From Vespa crabro (lineage: Eukaryota > Arthropoda > Insecta > Hymenoptera > Vespidae): DNA of 64,000 bases. The notes under the pieces are model-generated. The model was not told where the DNA came from. It saw nothing but the letters and a program-made list of their open reading frames with translations, and did not search any database. The stretch's first letter is position 1, and the number at the start of each line of letters is the position of its first letter. Location of the stretch: positions 2,367,732 through 2,431,731 of the forward strand of contig NC_060962.1 of NCBI RefSeq assembly GCF_910589235.1, read 5' to 3'. Shown here in pieces: positions 53,592 through 64,000 of the stretch. Both the position numbers and the translations under genes were made by a program.

Positions 53592-55552
53592 AAAAAAATT
53601 TATTTTTCTCTTGAATCAAAATTGATAATGCCAAAGTACTAATTAGATAAAATACTATTTTGAAAAATGGTAAGTTTATTTTCTAGTCTCTTGGATTTTC
53701 CTTTTAATAAATTTATTATCCGATACTGAAATAGAAAAATAAAAACTATAATTGCAGTTTTGAGTGTGCCTCTTACCATTAGTGGACTCTTTCGTCGAAT
53801 GAACTTCAAATTAACAATGATTTGTAGTAGTTATGCGATGGTACGAGGATGATTACGTAAAATATATCCTTGATATCGTCGAAGCGTATCGAGAAATATC
53901 GGAGTCTGGTTTGCAGGCAGTTTAAATGGCTTTCGTGGAAACAATGGAAGTCGATTATCCTAAGAACGGATTTCCGGTTGGCTTTCTTTCGTCGAGAGAA
54001 TGACATTATGTTGTCAATAGTCATTGAGATTCATTCCAGTTATTTGCCAGAACGAAACTAACAACTGTGTTGATGATGAATTTCTCGACTATAGTTTAAT
54101 AGCCGATAATCTTTCATGTTTTCCAAGTCAGTTTTGTAAAAGAAAATGCTTCAATCTTGAATCTAGAAAAAGAGGAATTAAATTTGTGCGTATTTTTAAT
54201 GAATATACTCAATGATGCATCGAGGATTATGATATTACCATTTAATAAAATTTGTCGAAGATATCGAGAATCGATGAGTTTATCGAGATTTTACATTTAT
54301 AAAATTATTAAATCCGAAGTGTGACCCTTTCTACGACCTTTCTCAAAATATTATACATGGATAAATCAAGTATGTACATATATCAATGACGTCGACTACG
54401 TGCTTCCATTTTTTGAATCTAATTTTTACATAATAGAACTATAGCATATCAATGTGTGCACCCTTTAAGCAGGGATTCTCTAACACGAAATTTCGAGCCA
54501 GGAAAAGTATTTACGAAATAGCAATAAAATTTTCGAAGGGAAAAATCCGTTCGACCTTAAACGCTTATCATTGTCGTCATTCGGAATTATTAATTCTCGA
54601 GCTGACGCGAACGTGTTCTGAATTTCGTCGCGGTGTGACCTTGCATAAACGGTTTTCTAAGTTCGCACAGATGGCTAAGTCGTAAAGGGCATCACGAAAT
54701 GGCGATGCTTACCTTTGGTCCTAGAACGCTGGAACATAAAGAGCATTGCTATTGTACGTGATACGGTGATCGTCATCTTCTTCAGAGGGTAATACACGAA
54801 AGGAAAGGCTAAGGTTCAACCACCTTCTCTGTTCTTCCTTTGGCTCACCTTGTGCCCTTCGACTCGTTAAGAATCATACCGACCGCGGCATACTAATACA
54901 ATGCGCATTATGGTTGGTAAGCAATCGATATTACCTGGATATCTAGCCAGTTTCCTACTAGTTCAGCAGCTTGCATGCACTACTTCCGTATATCCACTCT
55001 CCAGATAACAATGAGATATAACACTAGCACGGAAGCGTTTTGTTAGACTTTACGCTGTCCTCGCATCTAGGCGAGCACACGTGCGCCGATTTGTAATTTT
55101 ACCTTTACCTTTCCTTGTTATATAGCCCCATGGTATTTCTCACTGAGAAGGAAGTTCCTAGATGTTAAATACCTTGGAACTTTAGCGGTCTATGGAAATA
55201 TATGTATAATTATGTTATAGGATTTCTCGAATATTTGTACGATCGAGTTCCTGAGCACTCCACGTACGAGATTGGTATCATCGTTCGCGACGTCATTAGA
55301 TGTCTCTAAGTAGAACAGCGCATGCTTGTTATGATTCGAAAATAAACGACATTTTCTTTAACTATAGTATAAATCTATCATCGACTGTCAATAGATATTT
55401 TGATACGAAGATTGCGAAAAGACTGATTCATCATTTAAAATTGATACAGACGTCTATTAACCTGGATTCCTAAATATCGAAATAAAAGAGAATCGAGCCG
55501 AACGACCGACAGATAGTTCTTTCCTGGCTTTTGTCTCGACTCGTCTCTCATC
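53592..55552. other. Intergenic gap between trypsin-1 and trypsin-2
   Basis: About 2.0 kb. It begins with the trypsin-1 3' UTR (AATAAA at 53706-53711 and 53738-53743). Short frames at 53870-54215 and 54452-54685 have no family resemblance or clear splice context. I see no gene, and no convincing TATA box just before trypsin-2. Confidence 0.6.
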
Positions 55553-57346
55553 ATGCGTACTCGACTCTTCCTATCGTTTCTTTTTCTCTTCGCACAGCTG
55601 GTTCTCTCTCAGGATTTTAATTGGGATTGTACGTATCGTTACTTTACATTCTTTTTCCTTTAATTCCTTTAGCATCTTCGAAACGATCACGTAATGGAGA
55701 AATTTCGTTACTTTGTTCGTCGAAACGAGATCGGAAGTCGAGCGAGTCGTTGGTAATAGACGACAATTGCTCGGCAACAATTCCTGGCGAAATATTGATC
55801 TGGATAATTCGGCATTTTAGACGACGAGGGTCGCATTGTTGGTGGCCAACAGACCAGCATTCATCAGCACCCCTACCAAGTGAGTGTTTTGGACAATTAT
55901 TAACTAGTTAAGCGACGATCGTCGAATCGAAATCCTCGGGGCGTAACCAGTGAGACAAATATTATACCTATGTTACGATGTAGTTTCTTTAAACGGAACT
56001 AGAAACGCGAATATACGTTATATATTATATTTCGTCGATTCATTGTATTTAATATATTTACATAGATCAATTGGATTATTATACTTAATTTATACGAAAG
56101 GCACGAAGATTTTTTAAATCTTTCTTTTAAAAAGTTGTCCTGAAAAACAGTTTTGTGTTAACGTATAATCGATTTTAGCTATGAATATATTGATAAATTA
56201 GCATAATCAAGTACATTAATATATAATCGAATTCATAGGTTTCTGTTCGATTTAATATTCGTCACATTTGCGGTGGTGCTATCATTAGTAACGAATGGAT
56301 CGTCACTGCAGCTCACTGCGTAAAAGGGTGCGTAGAATATTTTATTTTTATGAATAAATTATTTGTACAAATTTGTATTATAACTTATATCTTTCCTCGC
56401 AGCTCATTAGTACGGTACATCTCGATAAAGGCAGGAATATCGGATTTAAAAATGAGAGGTATAATGATCCGTGCTAAGGAAATTATTGTTCATGAGAATT
56501 ATAATCATCAGACTTCCGATTATGATATCGCATTGATTCGAGTGAGTACTCATTGTTTAAAATCTATTTCTACGAGGTTTATGATAACTTTCCAAAGGTT
56601 CAAATCGATACTTCGAATATTATATTTGATACGTTAGAAGGATTCTTTTTTGATCTTTATCTTGTGATATGAACATTTAATTTAGTTCTAATATAATTTC
56701 AATTATAGTTAGAGAAGTCACTTTATTTTGGACACAATATGAGACCCATCTCTTTAGCAAAAACTACGGATCAGTATACGGCAGGTTCCAAAGCTGTTGT
56801 GACAGGTTGGGGTGTTTTGAGAAAGAATGGTGTGTTGTCCGATAAATTACGCGAAGTAAGAGTACCAGTCGTCTCGAATATAAATTGTTCGTACTTGTAT
56901 ACGGGTCGTGAGATCACGCCAAGAATGTTGTGCGCTGGTTATTTAAATGTTGGTGGGAGAGATGCTTGTCAGGTAAACAACAATTGATTTTGATCCATCG
57001 AATAAGTATACAAGTTTATTAATCATTTATTTTTTCTTGTACATTACTTGATACAATTTTAATTCACTTCTGCAAATTATTTTCGGATAACATTTTTTGA
57101 TATATTTTCGTAATAATTTTAATACCGATATGCTTACATAATAATTTATTTGCGAAAGAAACAAAAAAAAGGCGATTGCTTTTTAATTATTTCTTTTAGG
57201 GTGATAGTGGAGGACCATTAGTACAACAAGGAAAACTAATTGGCCTTGTATCTTGGGGTTATGGATGTGCAGAACCAGCATATCCTGGGGTTTATACGCG
57301 AGTAGCAGCTTTTAGGTCTTGGATAGCTCAACATGCTGGTGTATGA
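55553..57346 (+). CDS. Trypsin-like serine protease (trypsin-2), intact triad
   Basis: Six exons: 55553-55628, 55821-55879, 56239-56327, 56403-56541, 56709-56972, 57200-57346; 257 residues. A signal peptide (MRTRLFLSFLFLFAQLVLS) is followed by an acidic propeptide (QDFNWDYDEGR) that ends at Arg30 before IVGG. The triad is His71 (TAAHC), Asp116 (YDIAL) and Ser212 (GDSGGP). Asp206 (RDACQ) at position 189 predicts trypsin specificity, and SWGYGC completes the pocket. All six core cysteines are present. Compared with trypsin-1 it keeps the signal-peptide intron but has lost the intron after GWG, giving one 88-codon exon. It is the most canonical protease of the cluster: a secreted zymogen, probably active. 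Its 3' end faces that of SPH-2, with about 190 bases between the stop codons. Confidence 0.94.
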
Positions 57347-57536
57347 GAAATGCAATAGAGACTTTTTAACAATAATGTTTCGAAACGTAGGAAATATATT
57401 TTTGTATATTTTTATTATTATATAAATATCCAATTATTACAACTTTTTATGTAGACATTGTTCTCGTATATTGACGCCTGAGCGATTATTCCTGTTATAT
57501 ACTTACATATATTTTCTAATTTTCTAAATCAATATT
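57347..57536. other. Shared 3' region of convergent trypsin-2 and SPH-2
   Basis: 190 bases separate the two stop codons. A minus-strand AATAAA at 57411-57416 would serve SPH-2. No plus-strand AATAAA is visible here for trypsin-2, so its transcript may use a variant signal or run into the SPH-2 gene on the other strand. Confidence 0.5.
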
Positions 57537-57998
57537 TTAGTAGTGGACACCCGAATTTGATGCAATCCACTCGAGGTAATTACTGATACGGGTATAGACA
57601 CCCGGATGTAGCATAGTCTCACATCCTAATCCATAGGATAGAATCCCAATCAGCATCTGGTCTACCATGAGAGGTGCTCCTAGATCTCCCTACAAACATA
57701 CGTGAGACGATTTCGGTAAATGATCAAGATCGTGTTCAGATTAATTCTCCTTGCTCGTCCATTGTTTGCAAATAACTCGAACGTCGCTCTTCAATTTTGG
57801 CCATAACTCTTGTGTAAATACTTGCAACGAGATCGAATCGATTTCAATGTTTACACTGACGTTCTGTTATTGACTTGGTATTATTGTTTAACAATAATAG
57901 AAAGATCAATAAAACGTGACGTTTGGTAGAATCGACGTTGGAATTCCTTATCGCATATAGAGAAAGAGGAAAAGAGAGAGAGATAGATAGATAGATAA

Positions 57999-58076
<78 letters not shown>

Positions 58077-61000
58077 GGGAAGAGAGAGATTCACGAATGT
58101 ATTCGCAAAATTTGAAGCGAAGAGAATGAATGCGAGTCTGTTGAGGCATTTGGTGGACGATTTTATTAAGAAAAGAAGTTTCGGTACTTTATCGTCAGAC
58201 TGGCACCATTATATTCTTTCAATAATATTCAATTTCGATTCCGTAGTTCGTATTCTGTATTCAAGAAGGTTCTCTTAAGCATTCCCAAAGCTCTTCTCGT
58301 CGGAGAGTACTTTTCAAGAGGACGCTGGAGTATCGTTAGGGGTTCAACCTGCATGAATCGAGCACAAAGAGTCCATTTACGGATATATCGTCGAGATACT
58401 TTCGAAATTAACGTTATCACCGCGCCATTTCAAATGCCAGGGCTTTCGAATACAGAGGACTCGAAGAGGTCTCTCCACGACGATGCGAGTGGTGCTTGCG
58501 CGTGCTTTCGTTTAAATCCTTTGAAAACGTGTCGATCGAATAAAAACCGATTTTCATGGAATAAAAAGCGCGAGTCTCCGGGATAGACGTGTGACGCCTT
58601 TCATTTTTATCATAGCTATGCGTTGAAGTACGATTTTTTTTTTATTATTTTTTTATTCTTTTATTTGTTTTATCATCATTATTATTTTTATTTTTTATGA
58701 TCAACAAATCGTGGCAAAGTGGTCGATAATAAATTTTTCGTGCCCCCTTTTATCGGATTTCATCGTGACTTTGTATTTGATTACATTTTTCCACGGTAGT
58801 TTTTTTTTTCAAGTATTTCAATAAAATCACCGTCGCTCGTGTTAACTTGTAAAATAGTAATTAAATTGAGAGTTTCTAGCGGGAATTCGCGGTAGTGCGT
58901 TAGGAAAAAATCGTATAAATCGTTCGTTGTTGACAAATGACAGTAGTTATCTAATACATCACAGTAACAATCACAGAGGACAAAATTGTTGCTGATTTTA
59001 TACTACATCGATCATGACGAAGAGATACATGCATCCATTTTTGTGAGACATATTTGAGGTAAAATGATAACGCTTAAAGGAAATTACTTTTATCTGAGAC
59101 TAGACGTTGCTTCATTTTTTGATCGAACAATTTCTTTTCTATTTTTGATTTTCCTATCCATTTAGAAATAGTACCTACTTGTCATGATACATGTAGGTAC
59201 TTGAGATATATGTATTTCTAGAAGATACAATATTTAATTTATCGTTACATTTATAATCAGATAAGATATTTTATAATAATTTCCGTTTCGATATGATCAA
59301 AAATAAAATAATATTATTATTGTTTAAGGTTTTTGAATATTTAGTCAAAAATTATTAACCTCGATTTTATTCAGACAATAAGGTGTAAAGCGTTGAAAAG
59401 GTTTTCTTATCAGACGGAGATAAAGAGAAAGAAAAAATGAGAAAGAAAGAGCAAAAGGCGTGCTTTCCATAGTAAGGTCTCCCATTGTTCCTTAACCTCT
59501 GCCTCTGACAACCGAACGTGCTTCGTAACGGAAAGTATATAAATATACATACGTACGTATATACTTATGTACACGTCTTAGCTTATACATATGTATTATA
59601 CGCCATGATCATATATGCGTTTATCGTTCAGATATCCGGAGAAGGTCAGAAAACATCTTGAAAGCATTTACTTATGAATGTTTCGCGATCATCGGTTATT
59701 TTCATTTTTTTAAATCTCTTTTATTCATCTATATTCTTAAATAAATTTTCTCACCTGACACGTTTCCACTCCTTTAGTCATGTTACCAGCACAAAGCATT
59801 TTCTCGGAGAGTGGTTTATAGCTAGGCATAAAGGACGCGCATCTCTTCTGATTTACGGTCATTACACTTATTACCGACAATTCAGGTTCAATGGATATTC
59901 TCTGAAACTGGGAATCAATCATAATGCATGATATTAAGTACTTGGATATTAAAGATAGATCAAAAGTTTTAGGACTAATAGATAGAAAAGAATTGACAAT
60001 CAAATTGTGCCTGTCATGTAAATGATTAATTAATAATTATTGTTTAGATAATATAAAAAATAGTTAAATATAACCAATGAATTTTATTTACCGATTTTCG
60101 TTGCCAGCCAGTAACGAAAGATGTGGTATTATCTTTGATGAAATAATCTGCATTTTCTGGCAAACCAATTGGTTGCAAGTTTTGTCCGAACATTACTGGC
60201 ATTTTCAGCTAAATAAGAGATTTATCTTAAGTATACTTTTTTTTTTTTATAAACAAAACGTAAGAAAATTATCGGTTAATATTTTTGTATTAATGTTACA
60301 TACCCTTATCAATGCTATGTCGTTGACATTAATGTATTTGTCAAATTGATTATGGATAACGATGTTATTTATATCCAAATTATTTCCATTTTTTATTAAA
60401 GATTCAGAACGAACGCGTATTTTGATATCGGATGTATTCAAGCTAAAAATAATTTAGAATGATAGGATACAAGATTTTTTTTGTTGAAATAATTGAATTA
60501 ATTAGAAATTCCAGATATATTTTTCTCTGAACATTAAATCGAATAAATAGTAATATTCATTAACGAAAAATGTAATATAGAAGAGAAATATATATACTTG
60601 AATACACAGGATGCTGCGGTTAAAATCCAGGATTCGTATATCAAAGCACCACTACATATGTGCTTTCCGGATTTTTGAACCGACACCTAAAAATGGAAAC
60701 AATACTTTTTAATTATGGGTGATTAATGAAAGAAAAATATAAATGATACAAATTTAATTTTATTTTTAATTATCTATTGTGCTTAATAAAATATTTTTAA
60801 TGTCCCGTTTGTGTTTTTTTCTTATAAGAATAATTTTATCTTTAAACGCTTACTATCGTTAAAACTAAGAAAAGAGTCCAAAATTGTTTAATAACAATAA
60901 GATGTAGATATCTTTGTCTCTGTCTGTCTTTCTCTTACTTTCTTTTTTCTCTTTCATTACAAATTATATAAAAGTTATTTTATTCAGATGATCGAGAATA

Positions 61001-61248
61001 ATCTGCACAATATAAACCGATAAAAAATTATTTTATAGACTTACGTGATAGGGGTAGTCTTTGATGGACGCTTTTTTAGCCTCTCCAAGAATGAAAACTA
61101 TATATACATAGACATGTCATATTTACAATCATATTTATTAAAAATATTTTTATGAAATAGTCTGAATTTATTTGGGAAAAAAAAAGAAAAAATAAGACTT
61201 ACTTTCAATGAAGATAGTACAAATCAATAGGATGCTCTTTAAAGTCAT
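57537..61248 (-). CDS. Serine protease homologue SPH-2, catalytic His and Ser both lost
   Basis: Seven exons on the minus strand: 61248-61203, 61097-61045, 60686-60598, 60442-60304, 60208-60092, 59907-59755, 57689-57537; 249 residues. The N-terminus (MTLKSILLICTIFIE) is a probable signal peptide joined almost directly to FILGEAKKAS; there is no propeptide and no activation Arg. The catalytic His is Ser59 (TAASC) and the catalytic Ser is Leu202 (GDLGAP). Asp104 (VNDIAL) is kept, position 189 is Glu196, and GWG and SWG are GWQ and SYG. All six core cysteines remain, so the fold is probably preserved. Every exon joins in phase with good GT-AG sites, so this looks like an expressed pseudoenzyme and not debris. 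The last intron is about 2.1 kb and holds a GATA/GA array. Its link to the final exon rests on phase and motif order; that exon could in principle be a separate remnant. Confidence 0.82.
57966..58090. repeat. (GATA)n followed by (GA)n in the last intron of SPH-2
   Basis: About nineteen GATA units (57981-58058, one slip) pass into a GA run. This is the longest GATA array in the window. Reverse-strand Ile/Tyr/Leu/Ser frames are artefacts. Confidence 0.95.
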
Positions 61249-61845
61249 TTTGTTGATGATCGATCACACCTCGATGATAGCACACACAGAAATATCTCAT
61301 TCTCTTTAACGAAATTGGATATAACATCATAGATAAAATTTATTTCGGACATTATCGATTCTTAAGTCAAAAACGTTTTTCGTGTAAATCGGAAAGATTG
61401 TCGTTTTTTCGGATCTCCATTGTAACTTTTTTGACATTTTAACATCGAAATAATGTCTACAGATAATGTCTACAGAATAATGTCTACAGATAAAATTTGA
61501 TTTTTCTTATGTAGTTCTATTCCATAGCTTTATAAATAAGTCGAACGTACGAAGAGATATCGTATCATCTCGAAATGTAGCGATAATATATCGTAATGAT
61601 CAATAGATTAGATATATTTTACCTATAGTCGTCGTCGACAAAGTATGATTATGAAGAGGCTTTATATTATTACAGTAGAAAACTATGAACAGTATTTGAC
61701 AGTTAGTAATTAACAACGGCATTACAATTTTATTGTTATGTTAAACTATTATAATAATTAAAGATAACGAATTTTTTTTACATGTAATATATACAATTTA
61801 GCATGGAGTCAATACATTCAATTACACTTTTTCATTTAAATCATA
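61249..61845. other. Gap between SPH-2 and trypsin-3
   Basis: About 600 bases of AT-rich DNA holding the SPH-2 promoter and the trypsin-3 3' UTR. A minus-strand AATAAA at 61729-61734 suits trypsin-3. AATGTCTACAGAT is repeated three times near 61451-61492. Confidence 0.5.
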
Positions 61846-63026
61846 TTAAACACCACTCATTTTCAAAATCCATAAGCGTAAAGATGCAATGTTAGTATAT
61901 ACACCAGGATAATTTGGTCGGGCACATCCAAATCCCCATGAAACGATTCCGTAAAGTGTACCATTTGCTGTAAGTGGTCCTCCGGAGTCACCTTGACAGG
62001 AATCTTTACCACCATTCTCAAAACCGGCGCAAATCATATGTTCAGTTACATTGGCAATGTTGTTGTAAGTTGCTTGACATTTTACTCTGCTAATAATGGG
62101 TACACTTACTCCTTGTAAAGAGTTTGGATTATCGCCTGATTCCTGTAATTAACAAATTGTTCATTTCTACATAAAAGAAATCAATAATGAAAAAGTTGTG
62201 ATATGTCCATTATACAAATTATTTGGATTAAGTCAAAGATTTATTGAATACCTTTAAACTACCCCATCCAGTGACATTCATAAAACCATATTTTGGTTCA
62301 ACGAAAGTAAGTTTTATCGGTTTTACTTTGTTACTCAAATATATTGTTCCTTCGACCTAAAATGAAATACACGGAAAATATAATTTGTTCGTTATTTAAA
62401 AGTGAAAGTTGAATCTACGATACAACTTTTATATGTCCTTCATACATACTTCAAGAAGACTGACGTCATAATTTAAAGTTATAGGATCGAACATTGGATG
62501 GGATACAATTCTAGTGACCGCATATCTTATACCTCTTTTCGTAGCATTACTACCCACTGATACTAAATAAAAATATGGTTGGAATCTGAAATTAATAAAA
62601 TAGTATTAATATACTTGAAATTTAATTTCATTTCTGCGATATAAAAGAAATTACTGCATGCAATGAGCAGCGGTTATAACCCATTTTTGGCTAATTACAG
62701 AAGCACCACACAAGTGTTCATATTGGAATAATAAACTCGCTTGATAAGGATGATCCAGAATGCTAACTGATTGTCCACCTACGATACGATTATCCAGAAA
62801 CGGCGAATGCTTCAAATAAAATCCTACAATATCATTGATTTAATTACAAACTTAAAAATACATGTATTTTTAATAATTATTAAAAAGGTATCATTTGTAC
62901 AAAGTTTTGGATTAATTAATTTTATAGTATTTAATAATTTTCTTTTATTTAATTAATTTTGTTATAATACTTACCGAAACATCCTGTGAAGAAGGCTGCG
63001 AAAATAATAAGGAAATTCCGCGACAT
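61846..63026 (-). CDS. Trypsin-like serine protease (trypsin-3), intact triad, fewer introns
   Basis: Five exons on the minus strand: 63026-62975, 62823-62655, 62585-62450, 62356-62252, 62142-61846; 252 residues. A signal peptide (MSRNFLIIFAAFFTG) and propeptide (about residues 17-30, ending FLDNR) precede IVGG, with cleavage after Arg30. The triad is His71 (TAAHC), Asp114 (NYDVSL) and Ser207 (GDSGGP). Asp201 (KDSCQ) at position 189 predicts cleavage after Arg or Lys. All six core cysteines are present; CGGS reads CGAS. Two introns found in its relatives are missing: the one after PYQ (here PYQASLLF is uninterrupted) and the one before GDSGG (here a single 99-codon exon including the stop). 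An alternative AG in exon 3 (ATTTAG|TATCAG) would not keep phase, so the TTTCAG|A acceptor was chosen. Secreted and probably active. Confidence 0.93.
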
Positions 63027-63059
63027 TTTGCAAGAGTCAAATCCATCTTTGCATTGAAG

Positions 63060-63067
63060 CTTTTATA
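63060..63067 (-). promoter_or_regulatory. Candidate TATA box of trypsin-3
   Basis: TATAAAAG on the minus strand, about 34-41 bases before the chosen ATG. A start site about 30 bases downstream would fall near 63037 and leave out two upstream ATGs (63046 and 63054), supporting the start at 63026. Confidence 0.55.
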
Positions 63068-64000
63068 TGATCAACGCCAACAGTCAATGAGGTTGGATCT
63101 TATCTTACGTGTAATGATTTGTTCAACTTCCACTTAATAGTTTTCATTTTTACGCGGAGTAATAATGATTAACGTTATAAATAAACTTTGTAAAAAGTGA
63201 GAAAAAAGTTATAATTACAATCTTTGATACTGAATCGTATTTTTATTAGTGAACTTCCTGTACAGATCTCTCATGTTATCTTATCTTTTAATTATATTGT
63301 CATGTCTCGCAGAAATGAAATTGTTTTTTTTAAAACTTCAATAATGTTTGTTATTATTTCTTTTTCTGTTTTTCTATTCAAGTAAATCGAACACTAAGTT
63401 AATTTTGTTCATTGTAATTAATCAGTTCATATCTATCGATTTCTTTTGATTTAAAGCTTTTTTATCCAATATTGTTTCATCATCATAAATACTTATACGC
63501 CATATTTGTGCGATAGTTACAACCAGATAAAGTTATGTCAAGGTAGTTTATATCAAACAAGCAACCGAGCTCATGACCATGGTTTGGCCATTAACATATA
63601 AATCAAATCTTCGGTACGACAGGCTGTTTCCCGCTTTCCTTGTTTTCTTCTCTTTCATGCAGACACTCAACTCTCCTCATCCTTCTCAAAATTCTCTTCC
63701 TGTTACCGTGTAAGATACGTGTCCTTAGCAGCTGTCTTCGACTCATACTTGAGAATATCGTCGTTCAGCGTCAATGGAAGCGTGAAATTCATTTAAAGAG
63801 GAGTATCGTAGCCCTGCGAAAATGATTTATGATCTTTATGCGATGTAGTTTTGAAGAGAAAATAATAATAATAAAAGAAAATGAAAAAACAATTTGAATG
63901 TTAATTAGGTAATATCTAATATGGTTGAATCTAAAGTTGTAATTTTGCAAAATCATTCAATTTTAGTTTTAATTGGAATAATAATTTATATTTTAAAGAA
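63068..64000. other. Right-edge upstream flank
   Basis: An AT-rich stretch upstream of trypsin-3. A hydrophobic frame near 63640-63825 lacks an ATG in the right place and a family motif, so I do not call a gene. Nothing else is seen. Confidence 0.5.

Noticed and set aside
63640..63825. Hydrophobic frame that could be a signal-peptide exon of another protease
   Set aside because: The hydrophobic frame starts at TTG; the only nearby ATG is in another frame and encodes no signal peptide.

Overview
This is a eukaryotic nuclear window, almost certainly from an insect. It is AT-rich, its genes are split by GT-AG introns (plus a few GC-AG introns), and it is dense in (GA)n/(CT)n, (TA)n and (GATA)n microsatellites. 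The secreted trypsin-family cluster and the overall texture suit a hymenopteran, but the order is an inference. There are no rRNA or tRNA genes, CRISPR arrays, prokaryotic operons or recognisable transposon proteins. Coding exons were assembled by hand from splice sites, reading phase and protein family motifs. Coding sequence is a small part of the window.

Layout. (1) 1-4741: the 3' end of a plus-strand gene that starts off the left edge. Two or three phase-0 exons encode a basic, Ser/Asn-rich C-terminus that I do not recognise. (2) About 7117-26558, plus strand: one glycosyltransferase-49 gene of the B4GAT1/LARGE type. A proposed tiny first coding exon and three body exons are separated by introns of about 8.3, 1.0 and 8.7 kb; the middle intron has a GC donor. 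(3) 26559-46594: about 20 kb with no gene I can support, rich in microsatellites. (4) 46595-63026: a cluster of five trypsin-fold S1A genes: SPH-1 (minus), trypsin-1 (plus), trypsin-2 (plus), SPH-2 (minus), trypsin-3 (minus). (5) 63027-64000: the upstream flank of trypsin-3, with a TATA box and nothing else supported.

The cluster is the most interesting part. Several intron positions and phases are shared by all five genes, so they arose by local duplication, yet their catalytic fates differ. Trypsin-2 and trypsin-3 have an intact His-Asp-Ser triad and the specificity Asp. Trypsin-1 has the triad but Ser in place of the near-invariant oxyanion-hole Gly193. SPH-1 has lost the catalytic His (Gln) and carries Lys at position 189. 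SPH-2 has lost both His (Ser) and Ser (Leu), and also the activation Arg. All appear to be secreted. Active trypsins next to dead homologues suggest digestive, reproductive, venom or immune proteolysis with regulatory pseudoenzymes, but the sequence does not say which. Two of the three GC-AG introns lie in SPH-1, one of them at a position that none of its paralogues has.

I found no wholly new biological system. The strongest leads are the pseudoprotease pair, the Ser193 trypsin, the GC-AG introns and the unidentified left-edge gene.
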